NCBI GenBank assembly: GCA_035526665.1 | Contig: DATLBY010000131.1 | Location: forward strand, 1 to 19,411 | Source: DATLBY01 sp035526665 | GTDB taxonomy: Bacteria > Acidobacteriota > Terriglobia > Bryobacterales > Bryobacteraceae | Direction of reading: 5' to 3' | Length of the DNA: 19,411 nucleotides | Translations under genes and position numbers: made by a program | The notes under the pieces: generated by a model | Databases searched by the model: none | What the model was told of the DNA's origin: nothing | Seen by the model: only the letters and a program-made list of their open reading frames with translations | Part shown: positions 1-7,079 of the stretch, in pieces | How positions within the stretch are numbered: position 1 is the stretch's first letter | Layout of the letters: every line of letters begins with the position of its first letter

Positions 1-1029
1 GCGCGCATCCGCGAGGGGGCCGGCGTCGCCGTGGTGGTGGAAGAAACACTCTCCCCGGATGGCATCCTGCTGCTGCGGGAGTGGATCGATGCACAGCCTC
101 CCTGGTCCGACTTTCCATTTATTGTTCTCACCACGGGCGGAGAGTCTACGCGGCATAGTTTGGCGAGCTTTCAGCGGCTCAGGAGCCTGGGAAACGTCAC
201 GCTCCTGGAGCGTCCGCTGCGTACTGTTACCCTGGTGAGCGCAGTCGAGGCGGCGCTGCGGGCCCGAGCCCGGCAGTTTCAGGCGCAGGCCTACGTCGAA
301 CAACGGTTGCAGGCGGAGGCCGAGCTGATCCGTAAAGCCCAGCAGCTCGCGGTATCGAACGCCGACCTGCAGCAGTTCGCCTACGTAACCAGCCATGATC
401 TGCAGGAGCCGCTCCGCACGATTCAGTCGTACTCCCAGTTGATCGCAAAGCGCTACCAGGGGCGGCTGGATGAGGACGCCGATCAGTTCCTCACATTCAT
501 GATCCAGGGCGCCGAGCGCATGCGTCATCTGATTACAGACCTGCTGTCCTACTCGCGCGTGGTCAATCTGGAGCCCCGCTGCTTTGCGCCTGTGCCGATG
601 GATTCGGTGCTGGCATGGGCCTCGGCCAATTTACAGCTGGCCATCGCGGACACCGGGACCCTGATCACGCATGACGAGCTGCCCGTGGTGCCCGGCGACC
701 AGGTCTTGCTGGTTCAGTTGCTGCAAAATCTGATCAGCAACGCCATTAAGTACCGCGGTCCGGAAACTCCCCAGATACACATCTCAGCTCGCAAAGAAGG
801 CGCAGTCTGGCTCTTCAGCGTGCGCGACAACGGCATCGGAATCTCCGGGATGTATCTGGAACGGATCTTCGGAGTCTTCAAGCGTCTGCATGGCCGTGAA
901 ATTCCCGGTACCGGTATTGGGCTGGCCATATGCCGCAAGATTGTGGAGCAGCATCGGGGCCGTTTATGGGCCGAATCGACTGTCGGGGAAGGGACAGCGT
1001 TTATCTTCACCTTGCCGGCTGAGGAGTAG
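1..1029 (+). CDS. Sensor histidine kinase with degenerate receiver-like N-terminus (5' truncated)
   Basis: The reading frame is open from base 1, so the start lies outside the window. Visible residues 1-95 resemble the second half of a receiver domain (hydrophobic strand, PFIVLTT, then LLERPL). The position expected for the phosphoacceptor Asp reads VVVEET, and the usual Lys-Pro is Arg-Pro, so this is probably a non-phosphorylatable pseudo-receiver. A helical linker rich in Ala, Gln and Glu follows. The HisKA segment has the phosphoacceptor His at visible residue 132 in SHDLQEPLR. The HATPase_c domain shows an N box (LLQNLISNAIKYRG, about 241), DNGIGI and GTGIGLAICRKIVE. No membrane segment is visible, so the visible part is cytoplasmic. 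The kinase core is a close paralogue of the next gene. The cognate regulator is not identifiable here. The kinase call is secure; the ligand or signal is unknown. Confidence 0.9.
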   Translation, partial: ARIREGAGVAVVVEETLSPDGILLLREWIDAQPPWSDFPFIVLTTGGESTRHSLASFQRLRSLGNVTLLERPLRTVTLVSAVEAALRARARQFQAQAYVEQRLQAEAELIRKAQQLAVSNADLQQFAYVTSHDLQEPLRTIQSYSQLIAKRYQGRLDEDADQFLTFMIQGAERMRHLITDLLSYSRVVNLEPRCFAPVPMDSVLAWASANLQLAIADTGTLITHDELPVVPGDQVLLVQLLQNLISNAIKYRGPETPQIHISARKEGAVWLFSVRDNGIGISGMYLERIFGVFKRLHGREIPGTGIGLAICRKIVEQHRGRLWAESTVGEGTAFIFTLPAEE

Positions 1030-1114
1030 CGCCGGCTCGATTGTATTCACTGGGGAGGCATTATCATACAACTAAGGCTCGGGTTCACTGCTCCCGGCTA
1101 CGCGCTCACAGGAT

Positions 1115-2881
1115 ATGGCGAGGCCGCCACAAACTGGACAAGGCATGAAACCTGCTGATGCAGGACGCGAACCGCCGCGTAAAGGGAACGGTGGTGAGGC
1201 AAATGCCAACTCGGAGGAAAGCGAGCGGCAGCTGCGTACGCTCGCCGATTCCATTCCCAACCTGGCGTGGATGGCGGAGGCGGACGGTTACATATTCTGG
1301 TACAACCAGCGCTGGTATGAATACACCGGGACCACGCCGGAGCAGATGCAGGGTTGGGGATGGCAGTCGGTGCATGATCCGGCTATGCTGCCGAATGTGC
1401 TCGATCGCTGGCAGGCCTCCATTCGCACCGGAGCTTCTTTTGAAATGCAATTTCCACTCCGCGGCGCCGGCGGGGAGTTCCGCTGGTTCCTAACCCGGGT
1501 TACGCCTGTCCGCGATGCCCAGGGAGCCGTGATCCGATGGTTCGGCACCAACACCGATGTGCACGACCTCAGGAGCGCGGAGGAGGAGCGCCAGCGCCTG
1601 CTGGCTCTCGAACAGGAAGCGCGCCGTACCGCCGAGTTGCTCAACAGTGTAGGTCCGTTGCTGGCTCGTGAACTCGATTTATCCCGGCTGGTCCAGGCCG
1701 TTACCGATCTGGCGACCAAGCTGGTTGGCGCACAGTTTGGCGCGTGCTTCCACAATGTGACAAACGAATCGGGCGAGTCGTACCTCCTCTACACGTTATC
1801 GGGAGCGCCTCCGGAGGCATTCGCGAACTTCCCCATGCCCCGCAACACGGCGGTGTTTGGGCCTACATTTCGCGGCGAAGGCATCGTCCGCTCCGATGAC
1901 ATCACGAAAGACCGGCGCTATGGGAAAAGCGCGCCGCACCATGGCATGCCAAACGGCCACCTGCCGGTGAAGAGTTACCTCGCCGTACCGGTCATCTCCA
2001 GGGCCGGCCCCATCGGCGGTCTTTTCTTCGGCCATGCTACCCCGGGTATGTTTAGCGAACATGACGAACGTCTGGCTGCCGGAATCGCCGCGCAAGCCGG
2101 TATCGCGATGGACAATGCCCTGCTGTTTGAGCAGATCCGCCGCGAGCAGAAGTTGGTGGAAGAGTCCAATAAGGCCCTGCTGCAGGCAAATGCCGACCTG
2201 GAGCAGTTCGCCTACTCTGCCTCACACGACCTGCAGGAGCCGTTGCGCATGGTCGCTCTTTACAGTGAAATGCTCCGGAGAAAATTCGGTGATCAACTGG
2301 GTCCCGATGCCGACGAGTACATCGGCTATACGATAGAAGGCGCAAGCAGGATGCAGCGACTGCTGGCCGATTTGCTCTCCTACACGCGGGCATCCGGCCT
2401 GAACAGGGCGGCGGCGGCTACGGCCGACTCGCAACAGACCCTGAAGCGCGCGCTTGCCAACCTGCAAGCCGCCGTCCACCAGAGCGGCGCCTCCGTCACG
2501 CACACTGCGTTGCCCCCGGTCAACATGCAACAAGTACATCTCGAGCAGGTCTTTCAAAACCTGATTGGCAACGCCATTAAATATCGCGGGGATCAGCCTC
2601 CGGCCATTGAAGTGCGTGCGGCATGGCAGGCCGGTACATGGCTGTTTTCGGTTACAGACAACGGGATCGGTATCGACCCTAGCTACCGTGAACAGATTTT
2701 CGGAATGTTCAAACGGCTCCACACCGCCGCGGAATATTCAGGAAGCGGGATGGGACTGGCCATCTGTCAACGGATTATTGAGCGGTACGGCGGCCGCATC
2801 TGGGTGGAATCCGAACTCGGAAAAGGGTCTACTTTCTTTTTCACGATTCCGGATTCACTAAGGCAGACCGGATCGCCGTGA
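1115..2881 (+). CDS. PAS-GAF sensor histidine kinase
   Basis: Predicted soluble 588-residue kinase. A PAS domain (about 33-155) carries typical PAS_3 signatures such as WYNQRWYEYTG and a PAC-like strand ending in FGTNTDVHD. A helical linker leads into a GAF domain (about 174-335) with SYLAVPVISRAGPIGGLFFG and a terminal GIAAQAGIAMDNALLFEQ helix. HisKA has the phosphoacceptor His371 in SHDLQEPLR. The ATPase domain has an N box near 479, DNGIGI near 516 and GSGMGLAICQRIIE near 543. The kinase core matches the upstream kinase nearly motif for motif, which suggests local duplication with different sensor modules. The ATG at 1115 is the longest start; an in-frame ATG at 1145 is an alternative, and neither has a strong Shine-Dalgarno. 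No receiver domain is attached, so it should act on a separate response regulator. PAS and GAF ligands cannot be inferred. Confidence 0.93.
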   Translation: MARPPQTGQGMKPADAGREPPRKGNGGEANANSEESERQLRTLADSIPNLAWMAEADGYIFWYNQRWYEYTGTTPEQMQGWGWQSVHDPAMLPNVLDRWQASIRTGASFEMQFPLRGAGGEFRWFLTRVTPVRDAQGAVIRWFGTNTDVHDLRSAEEERQRLLALEQEARRTAELLNSVGPLLARELDLSRLVQAVTDLATKLVGAQFGACFHNVTNESGESYLLYTLSGAPPEAFANFPMPRNTAVFGPTFRGEGIVRSDDITKDRRYGKSAPHHGMPNGHLPVKSYLAVPVISRAGPIGGLFFGHATPGMFSEHDERLAAGIAAQAGIAMDNALLFEQIRREQKLVEESNKALLQANADLEQFAYSASHDLQEPLRMVALYSEMLRRKFGDQLGPDADEYIGYTIEGASRMQRLLADLLSYTRASGLNRAAAATADSQQTLKRALANLQAAVHQSGASVTHTALPPVNMQQVHLEQVFQNLIGNAIKYRGDQPPAIEVRAAWQAGTWLFSVTDNGIGIDPSYREQIFGMFKRLHTAAEYSGSGMGLAICQRIIERYGGRIWVESELGKGSTFFFTIPDSLRQTGSP

Positions 2882-2899
2882 TTCCATTAGGGCTGGAGC

Positions 2900-3730
2900 G
2901 TGTATACTGAATTCGTGGGTTACGGGAACACGCCGGCGCACGCCACGGATGGTGCTAACGCGCAGCCGGGCAGCGGCCACCTGGTTCAGTTCTATGAAGC
3001 CGATCCACATTCCCTGACCCGGAATGTGAGCGAGTATCTCCACGCCGGACTACAGCGCGGTGAAGGCTTGATCGTAATCGCATGTCCCGAGCGCAAAGAC
3101 AGCTTTGTCATTGAGCTCAACCGGCTAGGCTGCGATCCCGCTGCCGCCGCCCGCCATGGCCAGATCCTGTTCCTGGATGCGCAGGAGACGCTGGGGGAAT
3201 TCATGGTGAACGGGCAGCCGGAATGGCGGCGTTTCGAGGACACCATCACGGCTGCCATGCGGCGTGTTGGCGCAGGCAAATACCCGTCGCGATTGCGCGC
3301 TTACGGCGAAATGGTTGGCGTGCTCTGGACCGCCGGGCGCTTTTCCGCCGCGATCCGGCTGGAACAGTTCTGGAACGATCTCCTGGCCGCCTACGGGTTT
3401 AATTTGTTCTGCGGCTATCCGATCGACATCTTCGGGGAAACCTTTCAGGTGGCCCATGTGAACGCTCTCCTGTGTACCCACACCCACTGCCTTTCAACCG
3501 GCGCGAATGGGGCTCTCGAAGCGGCCATTCAACGCTCCATGGACGAAGTGCTCGGTTCGCAGGTGGCAAGTGTCCGGGCCAGAATGAATGCAAGCTGGCG
3601 CGACTCCTGGGCAGCTATGCCCAAAGGCGAGGGTATGATCCTCTGGCTGCGAAATAACGTCGACAATGCCGGCGAGATCATCGGCTTGGCCCGTCAGCAT
3701 TTCTCCTCGCCTACCACACATATCAATTAG
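2900..3730 (+). CDS. MEDS-domain sensory protein
   Basis: A 276-residue protein from GTG at 2900. Residues about 28-200 match the MEDS (methanogen/methylotroph DcmR sensory) domain pattern: HLVQFYE, then a helix and GLQRGEGLIVIAC, with later RAYGEMVGVLWTAGRFSAAI and LEQFWNDLLAAYGFNLFCGYP. Residues after about 205 form a helical tail with no recognised domain. There is no TM segment, DNA-binding domain or kinase domain. MEDS domains typically occur as input modules of regulators and kinases, often beside two-component genes, and the gene follows a histidine kinase by only 18 bases on the same strand, so a shared transcript and signalling role are likely. A GGAG lies only one base before the GTG, so the exact start is uncertain (GTG at 2915 is also in frame). 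The bound ligand is unknown. Confidence 0.8.
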   Translation: MYTEFVGYGNTPAHATDGANAQPGSGHLVQFYEADPHSLTRNVSEYLHAGLQRGEGLIVIACPERKDSFVIELNRLGCDPAAAARHGQILFLDAQETLGEFMVNGQPEWRRFEDTITAAMRRVGAGKYPSRLRAYGEMVGVLWTAGRFSAAIRLEQFWNDLLAAYGFNLFCGYPIDIFGETFQVAHVNALLCTHTHCLSTGANGALEAAIQRSMDEVLGSQVASVRARMNASWRDSWAAMPKGEGMILWLRNNVDNAGEIIGLARQHFSSPTTHIN

Positions 3731-3763
3731 CTCTCCTAACCGCAAGGTGCGTAAAGCGGCGCC

Positions 3764-3792
3764 TTGACCTTCCTTCACACTTGTCGATACAC
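3764..3792 (+). promoter_or_regulatory. Possible sigma70-type promoter for the hydroxy-acid dehydrogenase
   Basis: TTGACC at 3764-3769 is followed after 16 bases by GATACA at 3786-3791, just upstream of the ATG at 3803. The -35 is good and the -10 is weak. If used, the leader would be only a few bases long. The -35 element overlaps the far-upstream in-frame TTG, which argues against that TTG as a start codon. Confidence 0.3.
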
Positions 3793-3802
3793 TCGTGTCT
3801 CC

Positions 3803-4993
3803 ATGCCGGATACCACACGATTGCTGCAGAACAGGCGCCGGTTCCTCGCTTACCTCGCAGCCAGCCCGCTGGCCGTGGGACAGCAGCGCGGCGATGTCAT
3901 CACGAGTGTCGATCAGGCGCTGAACGTCTTTGACTTTGAGCCGGCGGCGCGCAAAGTTTTGCCTCCGGCGCACTTCGGGTATATGTCTACCGGCGTGGAG
4001 GACGACCTCACGCTGAAGGCGAATCGCGATGGCTTCAACCGGTTCCACCTTCGTCCCCGCCGTCTGGTCGACGTAACCCATACGGATCTCCGCACAAAAA
4101 TCTTTGGAGTGACCTGGGACAGTCCGATTGGGCTGGCTCCCATCGGCAACGCGAAAGCCTTTCATCCCGAGGGCGAACTGCCCACCGCGCGCGCGGCCAA
4201 ATCGCGGCGTGCCTTGCAGATTCTCTCTACCGCGTCGAATACCTCCTTTGAAGAGATAAGCGCCACCCTCGGCCGCCCGCCGTGGTATCAGCTGTACCCG
4301 ACATCGCGCTGGGAGTTCGCTGAGAAAATTGTGCATCGAGTCCAGGACGCAGGCTGTGAGGTGCTGCTCATTACCGTGGACACGCAGGCGGGGCGCCGTC
4401 TGGAGACCTTTGAGCGCATGCGCCTCCTGGATAAGCGCGATTGTACCGCTTGCCATGGGACGAAGCGCTCCGATTTTTATCGCCGGAAGCCGATGTTTCA
4501 AGGGCTCGATACCAGCGATCTGCAGACTCAAAACCCAGCCCTAACCTGGGAACACATCCGCCGCTTGCGGAAGATGACCCGCATGAAGCTGCTGGTAAAG
4601 GGAATCGAGACGGCCGAGGATGCAAAGCTTTGCCTGGAGAACGGCGCGGACGGACTGGTCATCTCTAACCACGGAGGGCGGGCGGGCGAGACCGGGCGCG
4701 GCACCATCGAATGTCTCCCGGAGGTTGTGGATGCCGTGCACGACCGGTTGACGGTCCTAATCGATGGCGGCTTCCGGCGCGGGTCCGACGTATTTAAGGC
4801 GCTGGCACTGGGCGCCAAAGCTGTTTTGGTCGGACGTCCTTATATTTGGGGGTTGGCGGCGTTCGGACAGGAAGGAGTGGAGAAGGTGCTGGATCTTTTG
4901 AAGCAGGAAGTCGAACTGGTGATGAAGCAGTGTGGGACTACTTCTATCGCTTCGATCGGATCTTCTTCGATCGGATATAACAAAGGGCGGTAG
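3803..4993 (+). CDS. FMN-dependent alpha-hydroxy-acid dehydrogenase/oxidase with Tat-like leader
   Basis: Member of the LldD/glycolate oxidase/lactate oxidase family, which oxidises 2-hydroxy acids to 2-oxo acids using FMN in a TIM barrel. From ATG 3803 it has 396 residues. Visible family motifs are GLAPIGNAKAFHPEGE, PPWYQLYP, LITVDT, LLVKGI, ISNHGGR with the likely catalytic His290, LIDGGFRRGSDVFKALALGA and GRPYIWGLAAFG. Instead of the common Gln-Leu-Asp after GGR, it has an AGETGRGTIECLPE version of the loop, seen in a subset of this family; this makes substrate prediction unsafe. The N-terminus NRRRFLAYLAASPLAVG resembles a twin-arginine leader, so export is possible. An in-frame TTG at 3764 is less likely as the start because it falls in a promoter-like element and would bury the leader. 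The gene stands alone and ends in an intrinsic terminator. The physiological substrate (lactate, glycolate or other) is not determinable. Confidence 0.9.
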   Translation: MPDTTRLLQNRRRFLAYLAASPLAVGQQRGDVITSVDQALNVFDFEPAARKVLPPAHFGYMSTGVEDDLTLKANRDGFNRFHLRPRRLVDVTHTDLRTKIFGVTWDSPIGLAPIGNAKAFHPEGELPTARAAKSRRALQILSTASNTSFEEISATLGRPPWYQLYPTSRWEFAEKIVHRVQDAGCEVLLITVDTQAGRRLETFERMRLLDKRDCTACHGTKRSDFYRRKPMFQGLDTSDLQTQNPALTWEHIRRLRKMTRMKLLVKGIETAEDAKLCLENGADGLVISNHGGRAGETGRGTIECLPEVVDAVHDRLTVLIDGGFRRGSDVFKALALGAKAVLVGRPYIWGLAAFGQEGVEKVLDLLKQEVELVMKQCGTTSIASIGSSSIGYNKGR

Positions 4994-5013
4994 CATTTCT
5001 GCTCCGCCCTTTT
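4982..5013 (+). terminator. Intrinsic terminator of the hydroxy-acid dehydrogenase gene
   Basis: AAGGGCGG-T-AGCA / TGCT-CCGCCCTT forms a 12-bp stem with one bulged T and a TTTC loop, followed by TTTTC. The TAG stop codon (4991-4993) lies inside the ascending arm. It sits between two converging genes. On the minus strand the stem is followed by TTTGTT, so it may also work in that direction. Confidence 0.85.
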
Positions 5014-5046
5014 CGGCTTTTCGGGGACTACGAGGAAGCGAGTAGG

Positions 5047-5823
5047 TTAGAGGATGGTGCGTTTCCGGCGGAAATAGAGCAGCACGCCAAGGCCGCTGCC
5101 CAAGAGTGCCAGTGTCGCCGGTTCAGGGCTGGCAAAGGGACTGACCGTCTCACCTACAAAACCGCCCGCGTAGACGGCATCCGCAATGAATACATTGGTG
5201 AACGTCTGGCCTAGCGAGGTTCGCTGCATGAACGTACTCTGCTGAATCAATCCCTGACCGCTGTAGGCAGTAGGAGTATTTGAAACATTGGCCGTCCCGG
5301 CGAATCCCGAAGACGAGGATAAACCATAGCTGACTGCGAAGGGATTGTCAGACTGGCTGACCCACTGCACATGCCCACCTGCGTAATTGTCCAAAATCTG
5401 ATTCACCAGCATGCCGCTCTGCGTGTTCACCGCGGGCGATTGCTGGAACGCGCCGCTGGCGTAGGACTGCGAGACCACCTGCGACTGGGCCGTCACTGTC
5501 GAAGCACTATAGGTGGTCGACGGAGCATTGTATGTTTGTGTCGCCGGCGCTACGTAGTTGATGACCGTGGCTAATCCAAAAATCGGGTAAGTCGGCACAC
5601 CGGTCGAAGTGAATGTAGTGGCGGCAGGCTGCTGCACTGTGGTCGTTTTAGCCGTCACGGTTTGCTGTGTGGTATCGGATGTAGACTGATACGTTCCGGT
5701 CACGTAGTTGAACGTGGTGGGTTGGAACTCAGCAATTGTCTGACTCAAAATTGTGCTTGCTTGCAGGCTGGGTAGCAGTGTCAAAAAACTGATCACCGTA
5801 CCTGCTATCGTTGATTTACTCAT
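5047..5823 (-). CDS. PEP-CTERM sorting-domain protein
   Basis: A 258-residue secreted protein. The N-terminus MSKSTIAGTVISFLTLLPSLQAS is a signal peptide. The mature part is low-complexity, rich in Ser, Thr, Gln, Val and Tyr, with no Cys and no recognised catalytic domain. The C-terminus has the full PEP-CTERM layout: PEPATLALLGSG (about residues 232-243), a hydrophobic helix, then FRRKR. In this system the tail is recognised and cleaved by an exosortase, and such proteins are exported to the surface, usually with exopolysaccharide. No exosortase gene is in this window, so it must be encoded elsewhere. The ATG at 5823 is well supported by GGAGGA about six bases upstream. The specific function is unknown; an extracellular matrix role is inferred from the family. 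It stands alone and converges on the upstream dehydrogenase gene. Confidence 0.88.
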   Translation of the reverse strand: MSKSTIAGTVISFLTLLPSLQASTILSQTIAEFQPTTFNYVTGTYQSTSDTTQQTVTAKTTTVQQPAATTFTSTGVPTYPIFGLATVINYVAPATQTYNAPSTTYSASTVTAQSQVVSQSYASGAFQQSPAVNTQSGMLVNQILDNYAGGHVQWVSQSDNPFAVSYGLSSSSGFAGTANVSNTPTAYSGQGLIQQSTFMQRTSLGQTFTNVFIADAVYAGGFVGETVSPFASPEPATLALLGSGLGVLLYFRRKRTIL

Positions 5824-5852
5824 AAGTCCTCCGAGAACTTTATCTCAGCCAT

Positions 5853-6099
5853 GGTACTAGTTTTATCAAGGTACTAGCAAGTACTAGCTTTCGGCTGCTC
5901 TTAACCTAACACTATGGACAGTTTACCCTAGAAATTGTTTCAAGAGAGAGAAAAAAAGCCTTCGGGCCCTATTTTACTGTGAATCGTAGTGCGGCAAGTG
6001 TTTACGGGGCATTCCGAGGCTAACCGCGGCCCATTACACCTAGTACCAACGGGGTGCTTTGGCATACAGCCAGTACCCTGGTACAGGAGCATTGGTACT
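5853..6099. repeat. Cluster of GGTACTAG-type short repeats
   Basis: GGTACTAG occurs at 5853-5860 and 5870-5877, AGTACTAG at 5880-5887, and the exact reverse complement CTAGTACC at 6040-6047. The palindrome GTACC-CT-GGTAC is at 6073-6084 and GGTACT at 6094-6099. The first three lie 30-65 bases upstream of the PEP-CTERM start codon, where an operator array would sit. The binding factor is unknown, and the repeats could instead be a small dispersed repeat family. Confidence 0.55.
5951..5970 (-). terminator. Probable intrinsic terminator downstream of the DksA-like gene
   Basis: Read on the minus strand: AGGGCC-CGAA-GGCTTTTTTT, giving a 6-bp stem (three GC, two GU, one AU pair), a four-base loop and a run of seven T. 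It faces the leftward operon ending at 6126. The stem is weak, so termination may be partial. Confidence 0.5.
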
Positions 6100-6125
6100 C
6101 TGCGCGGAGCTTGGATTGACGAGGG

Positions 6126-6509
6126 TCAGCTTTCCGCGAACTCGTTCTCACGGAGCTCCGCTTCCGCGCCACTTTCGCGCTCGAGCAGGACGAGGCGGTC
6201 CTGGCACGGTACACAGAATTTTGCCCAGGGGATCACCTCCAGGCGCCGGGCCGGAATGGGCTGTTCACAGTGGAGACAGATCCCGTAGTCGCCGTCCTGA
6301 ATCCGCTGAAGCGCCTCGTTAATCAGCCGCAGCTTGCCGGAGTGCAGGGTGTTGATCTGCATGGAGACGAATTCGTCATGGGAAACCTGCGCCTGATCCT
6401 CCTCGCCGGCGCGGCCGCTCTGGGCGATGCCATCGAACTTAAGTCCCATCTTATCTGCTACATTACGGCGTTCCTGCAGCAGCCGTTCCCGGTCGCCTTC
6501 GTGGTTCAT
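6126..6509 (-). CDS. DksA/TraR-family C4 zinc-finger protein
   Basis: A 127-residue protein with the DksA/TraR finger C-x2-C-x17-C-x2-C: Cys78, Cys81, Cys99 and Cys102 in CLHC...FCVPC, preceded by the typical RIQDGDYGIC stretch. The N-terminal half is helical and probably coiled-coil, as in DksA, where the coiled coil enters the RNA polymerase secondary channel. The DksA-type acidic tip (DxxDxA) is not clearly recognisable, so it may be a DksA-like paralogue rather than DksA itself. The ATG at 6509 is preferred because AGGGG sits seven bases upstream; a longer TTG start at 6566 has poorer support and adds a low-complexity extension. It lies 81 bases after the DUF3106-like gene on the same strand, possibly as the last gene of the sigma factor operon. 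Role inferred: modulation of transcription. Confidence 0.88.
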   Translation of the reverse strand: MNHEGDRERLLQERRNVADKMGLKFDGIAQSGRAGEEDQAQVSHDEFVSMQINTLHSGKLRLINEALQRIQDGDYGICLHCEQPIPARRLEVIPWAKFCVPCQDRLVLLERESGAEAELRENEFAES

Positions 6510-6590
6510 TGCGCCACCCCTGGGTGTATGGTGTGCACCGGCGAAAATATTCTCCGGAAAGATCAAGCAGGCCGAGGGTGCACCACCGGC

Positions 6591-7079
6591 CTATGGAGCT
6601 GGAAGTAAGTTGCTGAGATCATTGAGCAGTTGCTGCTCATCCGGACTGAATTGGCGGTGGAACTCCTCGGAATCCATGCGTACCCGCCTGGCTTCAGGAG
6701 AGAGGCGGCGAAGGCGCTGAAATTCACTCCGGACCGGAATGCGGCGATCTTCGGGAAGCTGTTTGAACCTGCCAAACTCCTTGCGGAGTCTCGCCTGCTG
6801 CTCCGGGGCAAGTTTTTGAAACGAACTGTATTCCTGGTGCAGCCGGCCCTTTTCGTCCGGAGGCAGCCGGTTGTACTCCTCCAGCCTTCTCTCCAGCTTT
6901 GCCCGGCGGCCGGGAGGCAGTCTGTCGAGTACGCGCTGCCGCTGGGCGGGCGGCATCCGGTTGAGACGTTCGAAAAGAGACGGCGCCGGTCCCCGTGGCC
7001 CTCCAGCCCGGTTTCGAACCGGACCCTGCGCGTCAAGCAGAGTGGCAGCAAGCGTCAGGATGTAGAGAATACGAATCAT
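6591..7079 (-). CDS. DUF3106-like exported protein
   Basis: A 162-residue protein with an N-terminal signal peptide (MIRILYILTLAATLLDAQG) followed by an Arg/Pro/Leu-rich helical region with repeated units of the type RLP-P-[EQ]-[QR]-R-x-[RK]-[LF], for example FERLNRMPPAQRQRVLDRLP, then NRLPPDEKGRLHQEY and KLAPEQQARLRKEF. This pattern is typical of DUF3106 proteins, whose function is not known. The ATG at 7079 directly follows the TAA stop of the anti-sigma gene and uses an AGGA located inside that gene, which suggests translational coupling. Position after a sigma/anti-sigma pair suggests a periplasmic partner of that system, perhaps analogous to helical periplasmic modulators of stress pathways; this is inference. 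A same-size ORF in another frame over the same bases is a shadow. Confidence 0.82.
   Translation of the reverse strand: MIRILYILTLAATLLDAQGPVRNRAGGPRGPAPSLFERLNRMPPAQRQRVLDRLPPGRRAKLERRLEEYNRLPPDEKGRLHQEYSSFQKLAPEQQARLRKEFGRFKQLPEDRRIPVRSEFQRLRRLSPEARRVRMDSEEFHRQFSPDEQQLLNDLSNLLPAP

Larger units (their letters stand above)
5824..6125. other. 302-base gene-free region
   Basis: This stretch between the DksA-like gene and the PEP-CTERM gene is more AT-rich than its surroundings near 5840-5990. It holds a likely minus-strand terminator (5951-5970) and several GTAC-centred repeats (5853-6099). I saw no coding sequence with a credible start or composition and no tRNA-like fold. Confidence 0.6.

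Noticed and set aside
1041..1067. TTGTAT-N15-TATCAT as a promoter for the PAS-GAF kinase
   Set aside because: The spacer is too short and the -35 is weak; not enough to call.
3494..4531. A 345-codon minus-strand ORF opposite the MEDS and dehydrogenase genes
   Set aside because: It lies antisense to two genes with clear family motifs and has no recognisable domain; high GC content makes long antisense frames common.
6563..7051. A second 162-codon minus-strand ORF overlapping the DUF3106-like gene
   Set aside because: The other frame (6591-7079) has a signal peptide, family repeats and a coupled start; this one has none.
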